From NCBI GenBank assembly GCA_019347775.1, contig JAHWKP010000026.1, positions 1 through 13,836 of the forward strand: a DNA stretch of 13,836 bases. Direction: 5' to 3'. The translations under genes and the position numbers were made by a program. Source of the DNA: Actinomycetota bacterium (lineage in GTDB: Bacteria > Actinomycetota > Acidimicrobiia > Acidimicrobiales > JAHWKP01). Numbering within the stretch: the stretch's first letter is position 1; each line of letters starts with the position of its first letter. The notes beneath the pieces are model-generated. The model was given only the letters and a program-made list of their open reading frames with translations, ran no database searches and had not been told where the DNA came from. Positions 1 through 6,033 of the stretch are shown one piece after another.

Positions 1-239
1 GCTACGTCGCCTCGCTCACGGACCAGCTCGACGACGAGGGCCATCGGCTCGTGACCCGCAACGGCCACGCCGAGCCCCGAACCATCACCACCGCAGCTGG
101 CGGCATCGAGATCCAAGCGCCAAGGGTCGACGACAAGCGCGTGGACCCCGAGACCGGGGAGCGCCATCGGTTCCGCTCAGCCATTGTGGCGCCGTGGTGC
201 CGCAAGAGCCCGAAGGTCACCGAGGTCTGCAGCGTGTAG
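1..239 (+). mobile_element. IS256-family transposase fragment, truncated at both ends
   Basis: Reading from base 3 without a start codon, the plus strand encodes about 78 residues that resemble the middle of IS256-family (mutator-type, DDE) transposases. Recognisable pieces are RNGHAEPRTITTAAGGIEI, APRVDDKRVDPETGERHRF and the block PWCRKSPKVTEV. In family members the last block is normally followed by a leucine-rich LPLLYLHGLS-like segment. Here it is followed by CSV and a stop (237-239), so homology ends near base 220. The 5' part lies beyond the window edge, and no terminal inverted repeat is visible. The end of the fragment coincides with the point where the opposite-strand cytochrome b gene loses its homology. 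It is either a remnant of an insertion or a chimeric contig end. The family call is from remembered motif patterns, without a search. Confidence 0.75.
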
Positions 240-622
240 ATGTCGTCCCAGGCCTGGGCCGCCGTGGGCCGGTAGAAGAACATCAGGAAGATGCCGGTGA
301 CGGTGAGCAGGATGAAGAGGAAGAACGAGAGACCGCCCAGGCACAGCGTGTAGCTCACCTTCACCGCGTGGCGCTTCACCTTGACCGGGTGGAGGTGGTA
401 CAGGACCGAGTTCATGATCACGTAGGACCGGTTCCTGGGGCTGTCGGTGTAGCCCTTGCGGAAGATGGACCCGGGCCGGAACACCGACGTCCAGAACTGT
501 GACCCCTGGAGGGCGTCCATCCGCTCTGCCACCTTGGCCTGGGTCTTCTGGACGAATCCCTGGCGCGGCTCGCCGTTCGAACCGTTGCCGTTTCCGTTGC
601 CCCTGGTGATGCGTCTGGCCAT
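205..622 (-). CDS. Cytochrome b (bc-complex) N-terminal part, truncated at IS fragment
   Basis: The ATG at 622 is preceded by a good ribosome site (GAGGGG, 4 bases upstream) and lies 7 bases after the ferredoxin stop. The first ~140 residues look like cytochrome b of a menaquinol:cytochrome c reductase. There is a Gly/Asn-rich cytoplasmic start (residues 8-17), an amphipathic basic stretch with YHLHPVKVKRHAVKVSYT (75-92), one transmembrane helix (about 91-116) and the post-helix segment WDDIYTLQTSVTFG (125-138). Family proteins continue with an RNxHRW-like motif and the helices carrying the four heme-ligating histidines. Here the residues after about 140 are unrelated, because the DNA from about 205 down to 1 is transposase sequence in the opposite sense. 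The frame stays open to base 2, but those residues have no meaning. As written, the product cannot bind heme. This is either a true disruption or an assembly join. Confidence 0.72.
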
Positions 623-629
623 GTTCCCC

Positions 630-1043
630 TCAGAACCTCATGCCGTACGAGTACCCATGCTTGTTGTCGCGCTGGTGAGCGTCGCCTTCACGCGGAGCCA
701 CCCCAGCTTTGCCGAGAATGATCACGCCGGTAGGACACCGGTCGACGCACAGGGCACAGCGGGTGCAGACGTCCTCGTCAACGACGAAGACGACCTTGTC
801 GTCGGGGTCGACGCCCGGCTGGTCGGTGTTGGTGGCGTCGGCCACGGTCTCCGGCGTCAGCATGTGGATGCACTTCCACGGGCAGATGTCGACGCAGCCC
901 TCGCAGAGGATGCACTCGGACTGGTCGATGTGCAGGAAGGTCTTGGGCTTGACGGAGCGGTTGAGCTCGTCGCTGGACACCTCGGCCAACACGTAGTCGC
1001 CGGGGAACGCGGGAAGCGGTGGGTTCGCGTCGGTCTTCGCCAT
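630..1043 (-). CDS. 2x[4Fe-4S] ferredoxin encoded in the bc-complex unit
   Basis: This 137-residue protein has two classical cluster-binding motifs: C44-x2-C47-x2-C50-x3-C54-P and C93-x2-C96-x2-C99-x3-C103-P. An extra Cys58 follows the first motif. Each motif pairs with the last Cys of the other to hold two [4Fe-4S] clusters, as in bacterial-type ferredoxins. The two motifs are separated by an insertion of about 38 residues, and there are N- and C-terminal extensions, so it is larger than a minimal ~60-residue ferredoxin. There is no signal peptide, so it is probably cytoplasmic or bound to the inner face of the membrane. The ATG at 1043 was chosen because GGAGAAG lies 8 bases upstream and the preceding gene ends 4 bases before it. 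The gene is sandwiched between a small membrane protein and cytochrome b, which suggests electron exchange with the quinol-oxidising complex. The partner is unknown. Confidence 0.88.
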   Translation of the reverse strand: MAKTDANPPLPAFPGDYVLAEVSSDELNRSVKPKTFLHIDQSECILCEGCVDICPWKCIHMLTPETVADATNTDQPGVDPDDKVVFVVDEDVCTRCALCVDRCPTGVIILGKAGVAPREGDAHQRDNKHGYSYGMRF

Positions 1044-1047
1044 GCGA

Positions 1048-1536
1048 CTACTTCTCCGCTCCGGCCAGCTCTGAGGGGCCGGCAGGCGCCTTGTGCTCCA
1101 CCTTGGTGGCGACCAGCAGCGGCCGTCCGTATGCCGACTCCTTGATCTCGGCCGTGGCCGGGCGGGCCTTGCCCCGCTTCTGCCACCACAGCCACAACCA
1201 GACGTGAGCGACGATGGCCACGACGTAGATGACCGTGGCGATGATGTCGCGCAGGGCTTCTTTCGGGATGAGGATCCGACCTCGACCGAAGAACTGGATC
1301 CCGTTCTCGCCAAAGAAGAAAGTGTCCTTGCGCCAGGCGAGCTCGTTGTCCGCCCACAGCAGCCACTGGTTCGGCACGATTCCGTAGACCAGGAGCATCA
1401 GGGCGAACACGAATACGGCAGCGAGGAAGGCCTCGGCCCAAGTGAGGGGCTGACCCGGCGGGCGCCGGAACGCCACCAGAAAGACGATGCCCATCATCAA
1501 CGCTGTTGCCACCAGCGACCAGATGAGAGCGACCAT
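1048..1536 (-). CDS. Small three-helix membrane protein, first gene of the cytochrome b unit
   Basis: I do not recognise a named family for this 162-residue protein. It has three likely membrane helices: residues 5-24, 34-53 and 97-117, the last rich in Trp (HVWLWLWWQKRGK). An aromatic loop (about 54-95) contains NQWLLWADNELAWRK and an FFFGENGIQFFGRGR segment, and could be an interfacial or cofactor-contact region. The C-terminus (118-162) is polar and probably cytoplasmic. There are no cysteines, so no iron-sulfur or c-type heme site. The ATG at 1536 has GAGGA about 8 bases upstream. The stop at 1048 is 4 bases before the ferredoxin start, so the two are almost certainly co-translated. Its position suggests an accessory or assembly subunit of the quinol:cytochrome c oxidoreductase, which is inference from context only. 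Confidence 0.8.
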   Translation of the reverse strand: MVALIWSLVATALMMGIVFLVAFRRPPGQPLTWAEAFLAAVFVFALMLLVYGIVPNQWLLWADNELAWRKDTFFFGENGIQFFGRGRILIPKEALRDIIATVIYVVAIVAHVWLWLWWQKRGKARPATAEIKESAYGRPLLVATKVEHKAPAGPSELAGAEK

Positions 1537-1589
1537 CGGCTATTCCTCGGGTGTCATGGCCGGGGCCTTGGAGTCCTCGACCGGGACTT

Positions 1590-1605
1590 CGTGAAAGTTC
1601 TCACA
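1590..1605. promoter_or_regulatory. Candidate Rex operator (ROP site)
   Basis: The 16 bases CGTGAA-AGTT-CTCACA form an imperfect palindrome with a GTGA N6 TCAC core. The published actinobacterial Rex operator is TGTGAA-N4-TTCACA, so 10 of the 12 half-site bases match with identical spacing. The site lies between the divergent starts at 1536 (membrane protein/ferredoxin/cytochrome b) and 1714 (cytochrome c/flavoprotein), where one dimer could control both. A recognisable rex gene is only 2 kb away. No clear -35/-10 pair was identified around it. The operator assignment is inference from sequence match and context. Confidence 0.6.
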
Positions 1606-1713
1606 TGCTACCCCGTCAGCCGCGCTTCCACCGAACACGCCATCGGTCTACCACTCTGTTTCATGGCTCTTCGCGCAAGCGCGGGGTTCCTCCTTACTAG
1701 TGTCGGCCCGGCC

Positions 1714-2328
1714 ATGGCAGAGGTACCGGAACATCTCCTCCAGAGGTCCCGTGAGCGGCGCATCGCGCTGGGCCTCGAGGCGGGTGACGCTCCGGTTGAT
1801 TCGGAACCCGCCGCGCCGGCCGATTCGGCGGCCTCTCCGGCCTCGCCGGCTACGGCTGCTCCCGCTGCTCCCGCCGCACCAGCTGCGCCAGCGGCACCGG
1901 TCGCACCGGAACCACCCCCGCCGCCTCGGCCCCGGCCGAGTCCCAGCCGCGTGCCTGCCTGGGTCGTGCCTGCGCTCGCAGCTCTGCCTCTGTGGGGGTT
2001 CCTCTACCTCGGCATCTTCGGGGAGCGCCCAGTCGAGGGCGAAGTCGCGGTGAGCGGCGCCGAGGTCTACTCCAGGAACTGCGCCAGCTGCCACGGCGCT
2101 ACCGGTGGTGGCGGCGTCGGCCCGCCCTTGGCCGACGGTGCATCGGTCGATGTATTCCCTGACGAGGCCGACCACATCGAGTGGGTGAAGACCGGATCGC
2201 AGCCTTTCAGAGGCCAGCCCTACGGCGCCGAGGGCACCATAGCGACAGGCAACATGCCGGGCTTCGAGGCGACTCTTTCCGAAGAAGAGATCCAGGCGGT
2301 CGTCGCCTACGAGCGCGAAAGTCTCTGA
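1714..2328 (+). CDS. Membrane-anchored monoheme cytochrome c
   Basis: This 204-residue protein has four parts. The N-terminus MAEVPEHLLQRSRERR is short and charged. A low-complexity Ala/Pro linker (about 31-78) contains repeated APA units and a proline run. One transmembrane anchor follows (about 79-103, VPAWVVPALAALPLWGFLYL). The C-terminal cytochrome c domain has heme-attachment motif C123-x2-C126-H127 and a probable distal ligand Met181 in GNMPGF. The heme domain would face outside the membrane. The start at 1714 was chosen because the charged VPEHLL segment resembles the N-terminus of related proteins. An in-frame ATG at 1663 is possible, and neither has a convincing ribosome site, so a leaderless transcript is plausible. 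It is divergent from the cytochrome b unit, with the putative Rex site between them. It is the likely electron acceptor or subunit of that complex. Confidence 0.85.
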   Translation: MAEVPEHLLQRSRERRIALGLEAGDAPVDSEPAAPADSAASPASPATAAPAAPAAPAAPAAPVAPEPPPPPRPRPSPSRVPAWVVPALAALPLWGFLYLGIFGERPVEGEVAVSGAEVYSRNCASCHGATGGGGVGPPLADGASVDVFPDEADHIEWVKTGSQPFRGQPYGAEGTIATGNMPGFEATLSEEEIQAVVAYERESL

Positions 2329-2345
2329 GTTACCGGCGGCCCGGC

Positions 2346-3590
2346 ATGGTTGATGTGCTGGTGGTCGGAGGAGGTCCCTCCGGGTCCGCCTGCGCTACGC
2401 ATCTGGCCGCGCTCGGTCATGAGGTGCTGGTCGTTGAGAAGAAGAAGTTCCCACGCGAGAAAACCTGCGGCGATGGCCTGACGCCGCGGGCTGTCCACGA
2501 ACTGGACCTGCTTGGTATCGGTGACGACGTCGAACGTATCGGCCACCGCTTCGGGGGCCTGCGCTCCATCGCCTTCGGCCGAACTCTCGAACTGGAATGG
2601 CCGTCGCATCCGGACTTCCCTCGACACGGTGTCGTAGTGACGCGTCACGACCTCGATGGTCTGGTCGCCGGAGCGGCGGAGAAGGCGGGAGCGACCCTGT
2701 GGCAAGAAGCCGAAGCGCTCGAACCTCTGCTACGCGACGGTTTGTTGACCGGCGCAAGGGTTCGACGGGGCGGAGCTTCCGGAATGGTCGAAGACGTCAC
2801 CGCCCGTTTCGTCGTGGTCGCCGACGGCGCCAACTCCCGTTTCGGTCGGGCACTGGGCACGGTGCGGGAACGTTCATACCCACAGGGCATGGCCATCCGG
2901 GGCTACTACACCTCCCCGCGCCACGACGAGCCGATGATCGAGTCGCACCTCGACATCCGCGACCGGTCGGGCAACGTGCTGCCGGGATACGGCTGGATCT
3001 TCCCCCTGGGCGACGGCCGGGTGAACGTTGGCGTGGGATTGCTGTCGACGTTCTCGCACTGGAAGGACGTCAACACCTCTCATCTCATGGACGCGTTCGT
3101 CGAACAGACGCCGGATTCCTGGGATATCCGCCCGGAGACGTCGTGCGGCCCGCCGACCGGCGGCCGGCTCCCGATGGGTTTGTCAGTCGGCCCGCGGGTG
3201 GGGCCGACGTGGCTCGTCATCGGAGACGCCGGAGGTGCAATCAATCCCTTCAACGGTGAAGGCATCGCGTACGCGTACGAGTCCGGGCGCATGGCGGCCG
3301 AGGTGCTCGACGAAGCGCTGAGGCAGGACGACGGATTGGCGCTGCAGGGCTACGAGCGACGGGTGCAGGCCGAGTGGGGCCGGTACTTCAAGGTCGCCCG
3401 AGCCTTCGTGCGAATCATCGGCAATCCCGAAGCCATGCGGTTGCTGGTCTCGACCGGGATGCACAGCCGCACGCTCATGGAATGGGTGTTGAGAATCATG
3501 GCCAACATCCTCAGGCCGGACGAGACCGGCCCGGCCGAAGCCGCCTACCGCGCCGTCGCCGCTATCGCCCGCTTGACTCCCGGCGACTGA
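2346..3590 (+). CDS. Geranylgeranyl reductase family FAD-dependent oxidoreductase
   Basis: This 414-residue flavoprotein belongs to the geranylgeranyl reductase family, which hydrogenates isoprenoid double bonds. Known substrates include chlorophyll precursors, archaeal lipids and the menaquinone side chain (the mycobacterial MenJ reaction). The dinucleotide fold starts immediately (VVGGGPSGSACA, 6-17). CGDG follows at 41-44, the family signature PGYGWIFPLGDGRVNVGVG is at 213-231, and the second FAD motif GDAGGAINPFNGEGI is at 293-307. There is no membrane helix or signal peptide. The ATG at 2346 places the GxGxxG fold at the very N-terminus, as is typical, and lies 17 bases after the cytochrome c stop, so the two are probably one transcript. 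Neighbouring respiratory genes make menaquinone the most likely substrate, but carotenoid or phospholipid chains cannot be excluded. Confidence 0.9.
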   Translation: MVDVLVVGGGPSGSACATHLAALGHEVLVVEKKKFPREKTCGDGLTPRAVHELDLLGIGDDVERIGHRFGGLRSIAFGRTLELEWPSHPDFPRHGVVVTRHDLDGLVAGAAEKAGATLWQEAEALEPLLRDGLLTGARVRRGGASGMVEDVTARFVVVADGANSRFGRALGTVRERSYPQGMAIRGYYTSPRHDEPMIESHLDIRDRSGNVLPGYGWIFPLGDGRVNVGVGLLSTFSHWKDVNTSHLMDAFVEQTPDSWDIRPETSCGPPTGGRLPMGLSVGPRVGPTWLVIGDAGGAINPFNGEGIAYAYESGRMAAEVLDEALRQDDGLALQGYERRVQAEWGRYFKVARAFVRIIGNPEAMRLLVSTGMHSRTLMEWVLRIMANILRPDETGPAEAAYRAVAAIARLTPGD

Positions 3591-3606
3591 CGGTCACGAC
3601 ATCGGC

Positions 3607-4266
3607 TCAGCCGGCAGCCGCGCCGGTTTCCGATTGGCGCTGGTTGTAGAACGACAGCACCTGCAGTTCGATGGCCAGGTCAACCTTGCGAACCGACACG
3701 TTGCTCGGCACCGAAAGCACGGTCGGGGCGAAATTCAAGATCGAACTCACACCAGCGGCGACGAGACGATCGGCCACGTCCTGCGCGACGGCGGCCGGCG
3801 TGGCGATGATCCCGATCGCCGGCGAAGTTCCGGAAACAACGTCACCCAGTTCCTCCAGGGGCCGCACCTCGACTCCGGCCACCTCCTCACCGATCTTCGA
3901 CGGATCGTTGTCGACCAGGCCGACGATCTCGAATCCGCGTGCTCCGAAGCCCCGGTAGTTCGCCAGCGCGTGACCCAGGTTTCCGACCCCGACGATCACG
4001 ACCGGCCAGTCCTGCGTCAGCCCCAGCTCGGTGCGGATCTGGAAGAGCAGGCCTTCGACGTCGTAGCCGACGCCTCTCGTTCCGTAGGAGCCCAGGAAGG
4101 AAAGGTCCTTGCGAACCTTGGCCGCGTTCACGCCGGCCCGCTCGGCCAGGCGCTCCGACGAGATGGTGGGGTGCTTACCTTCGGCTGCTTCTACGAGCGC
4201 CCGCAGATAGAGAGGCAGCCGGTTGACCGTGGCCTCCGGAATATGCCGCAACGGATCGACTGACAC
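3607..4266 (-). CDS. rex: Redox-sensing transcriptional repressor Rex
   Basis: This 219-residue protein matches Rex over its whole length (usual size 210-250). Rex represses respiratory and fermentation genes and leaves DNA when NADH/NAD+ rises. The N-terminal winged helix (about 8-85) begins with the family-typical IPEATVNRLPLYLRAL and has the recognition segment VNAAKVRKDLSFLGSYG (46-62). The Rossmann domain has VGVGNLGHAL (92-101), with VDND at 118-121 at the end of the second strand. The C-terminal helix LAIELQVLSFYNQR (197-210) is the swapped dimer arm. The start is GTG at 4266, without an obvious ribosome site. It lies 25 bases downstream of the J-domain/LRR gene on the same strand, so the two may share a transcript. 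It is convergent with the flavoprotein gene (16 bases between stops). A candidate operator lies at 1590-1605. Confidence 0.95.
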   Translation of the reverse strand: MSVDPLRHIPEATVNRLPLYLRALVEAAEGKHPTISSERLAERAGVNAAKVRKDLSFLGSYGTRGVGYDVEGLLFQIRTELGLTQDWPVVIVGVGNLGHALANYRGFGARGFEIVGLVDNDPSKIGEEVAGVEVRPLEELGDVVSGTSPAIGIIATPAAVAQDVADRLVAAGVSSILNFAPTVLSVPSNVSVRKVDLAIELQVLSFYNQRQSETGAAAG

Positions 4267-4291
4267 TTAGGTCATGGTAGGAGGCCGGCCC

Positions 4292-5167
4292 TCACTCGAC
4301 GGTGACGTGGGGCAAGGCACGGCGGAGCCGGCGGCGGTAGCGGGCACCGACCCGCCGGGGAAGGGTGAGTCGCTCCAGGTTGGTGAGCCCATGCAAGTGG
4401 GCCAGTCCCGGCCCTCGGACGTCGGTACCCCAGAGTTGCAACAGGCGCATCTCGACCAGTGATGACAGCGAAGCAAGCCCTGCGTCGGTGATCCGCGTGT
4501 TACCGAGCCCGAGATGGCGCAGTTCACTGAGACGCCCGATCAGCGCCATGCCGGTATCGCCAACACGCGTGTCCCATAGGTACAGCGACTCAAGGCTTTC
4601 CAGACCCTGGATGTGCACCATGCCGGCATCGGTCACCCGCGTGCCGGACAGGTCGAGCACCTGCAACCCCCTCATACCCTGCAGGTTGGCGAGCTGCTGG
4701 TCGTCGACCGGAGCACGCTCGCAGTGCAGTCCCCACAGCGCATTGGGCCCGAGGCGTTGTAGCGGTGCGAGATCTGTGCGGCCGTCGACGGCCAGGTTGT
4801 AGCGCGGCCGGCCTTCTTCGTCCGGCAGGGTGGTGCCGACCGAGCCCAGCCAGTAACGGAAGCCATTTCCTATGAGCAGCGGCGGGCTACGGCGAGCCGA
4901 GCGCGCCCGTCTGAGGCGGGATCCCGAACCCACGGCTGCCGCCATGGCGAGCGAGTCGTCGTACTCGGCCCGCAGGCGTTCGTCCCGCAGGACGTTCCAG
5001 GCCGCGTTCAGCGCCGCCATGGCGCGCGACGCCTCGTGCAGGACGGGGCCGGCCGAACCTGCGTGCGCATCAGGGTGGTAGCTGCGGGCCTTGCGGTAAT
5101 AGGCCCGCTTGATGTCGGCCTGCGCGGCCTCTTGATTGACGCCCAGCACGTCGTAGTGAGTCGTCAT
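4292..5167 (-). CDS. J-domain protein fused to leucine-rich repeats
   Basis: Residues 3-71 of this 291-residue protein are a J-domain: HYDVLGVNQEAAQADIKRAY, the HPD triad at 31-33 that stimulates Hsp70 ATPase, and WNVLRDERLRAEYD. A basic linker (83-95) and an unassigned block (96-140) follow. Then come leucine-rich repeats of exactly 24 residues, with repeat starts at 144, 168, 192, 216, 240 and 264. Each has a pattern such as LQVLDLSGTRVTDAGM or LRHLGLGNTRITDAGL. There is no signal peptide or transmembrane helix, so it is cytoplasmic. There is no Gly/Phe or zinc-finger region, so it is not a classical DnaJ. The simplest reading is a specialised co-chaperone that recruits DnaK to a client held by the LRR arc; the client is unknown. 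The ATG at 5167 has GAGG 4 bases upstream, within a repeat-rich leader. Confidence 0.88.
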   Translation of the reverse strand: MTTHYDVLGVNQEAAQADIKRAYYRKARSYHPDAHAGSAGPVLHEASRAMAALNAAWNVLRDERLRAEYDDSLAMAAAVGSGSRLRRARSARRSPPLLIGNGFRYWLGSVGTTLPDEEGRPRYNLAVDGRTDLAPLQRLGPNALWGLHCERAPVDDQQLANLQGMRGLQVLDLSGTRVTDAGMVHIQGLESLESLYLWDTRVGDTGMALIGRLSELRHLGLGNTRITDAGLASLSSLVEMRLLQLWGTDVRGPGLAHLHGLTNLERLTLPRRVGARYRRRLRRALPHVTVE

Positions 5168-5199
5168 GCAACCTCAGCGGTTGCGCCAACCGCAACCGC
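5168..5199 (-). promoter_or_regulatory. Alternating inverted repeats in the leader of the J-domain/LRR gene
   Basis: Two perfect inverted repeats share an arm. GCGGTTGCG (5177-5185) pairs with CGCAACCGC (5191-5199), 9 bp with a 5-base loop. GCAACC (5168-5173) pairs with GGTTGC (5179-5184), 6 bp with a 5-base loop. Both cannot form at once. In the minus-strand mRNA the second hairpin ends on the base before the AUG, and most of the GAGG ribosome site lies in its 3' arm. The first hairpin would free it. It could act as an RNA switch or as a DNA operator; no ligand or protein is implied by sequence. Confidence 0.45.
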
Positions 5200-5262
5200 C
5201 GTCGTTCTGCGCCGGCCGGGCCGGCCCGAACACCTCACCCCACCAATCTAAGTTGGCGGTGG

Positions 5263-6033
5263 ATGCTCGAGGTGGCGCTAGCGGTCGGTGCCGCTCTGGT
5301 CGCGCTCGCGGCCACACTTTCCACGTTCGACCGCTGGCTGGCCAGGCGGGGCGGCCACGAAGCGGCCTGGGCGGTCGCCTTCGCGATGTTCACCGTGGCC
5401 TCGGCTGCGTTGGCCTGGGGCGCAGGAATCGGGTGGGACAAGCCGACCTTCCGCATCTTCTACTTGTTCGGGGCCATCCTCAACGTGCCCGTGCTGGCGC
5501 TCGGCACTGTCATGCTTCTGGGCTCCGAGCGGAGCCGACGCGTCGCGGTCGCGGCAGTCGGCCTGTTCGCCGCCTTCTGTATTGGCGTGATGGTGGCTAC
5601 GCCGTTCACCGCCGAACTCCCTTCTACGCGGTTGGCGCGCGGGTCTGAGGTCTTCACTCCGCTCCCCCGCGTGCTGGCGGCGCTGGCTTCGGGGCTGGGG
5701 ACGGTGATCGTTGTCGGTGGCGCCGTCCGGTCGGCCTTCCGGATGAAGTCAGTGACCGGAGCTGGCAGGCGCGCCGCCGGAAACGTCCTCATCGCCGCCG
5801 GCGTGATCATCACGGGAATGAGCGGGTTGGCCAACAGTGTGCTCGGGGCAATGGGTGCTTTTGCCCTGTTCCTCACTATCGGAGCCACGGTCATCTTCGT
5901 GGGCTACCTGGTGAGCACGAGCGGCGGGACGAGCGAGGAGCTCATGACCGCCGGAGCAGAAGCGTCACCTCCTGTCGATTCGAGTACAGGTGCTGCGACG
6001 CCTCCAGCGCGTAGCCGGGCTCGAGCCGGCTGA
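5263..6033 (+). CDS. Seven-helix integral membrane protein of unknown function
   Basis: I do not recognise a named family for this 256-residue protein. Predicted membrane helices are at about 3-20, 33-53, 64-86, 94-113, 136-156, 171-190 and 194-217, followed by a polar tail of ~40 residues. Short basic loops (RWLARRGGH, GSERSRR, RSAFRMKS, GAGRR) and an acidic end to the tail suggest an ordered topology, but I did not fix the orientation. There are no catalytic motifs, CxxC pairs or obvious metal ligands. The ATG at 5263 follows a purine-rich GGCGGTGG. It is divergent from the J-domain/LRR gene (95 bases between starts). Its last 92 bases overlap the 3' end of the methyltransferase gene on the other strand. 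The overlapped region encodes only the tail (SRARAG end), so membrane function would not depend on it. Confidence 0.8.
   Translation: MLEVALAVGAALVALAATLSTFDRWLARRGGHEAAWAVAFAMFTVASAALAWGAGIGWDKPTFRIFYLFGAILNVPVLALGTVMLLGSERSRRVAVAAVGLFAAFCIGVMVATPFTAELPSTRLARGSEVFTPLPRVLAALASGLGTVIVVGGAVRSAFRMKSVTGAGRRAAGNVLIAAGVIITGMSGLANSVLGAMGAFALFLTIGATVIFVGYLVSTSGGTSEELMTAGAEASPPVDSSTGAATPPARSRARAG

Noticed and set aside
2..204. Continuation of the cytochrome b frame to the window edge
   Set aside because: The residues lack any cytochrome b feature and are the antisense of transposase coding sequence.
1540..1638. Minus-strand ORF of 32 codons from a GTG, ending MTPEE just before the three-helix membrane protein
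   Set aside because: Its last codons have GC-rich third positions and the stop overlaps the next gene's ribosome site, but there is no ribosome site for the GTG, no recognisable family, and the Rex-like operator lies inside it.
1093..1713. Long in-frame extension upstream of the cytochrome c start
   Set aside because: It is antisense to the membrane protein gene and low in protein sense. The charged VPEHLL start at 1714 fits the protein better.
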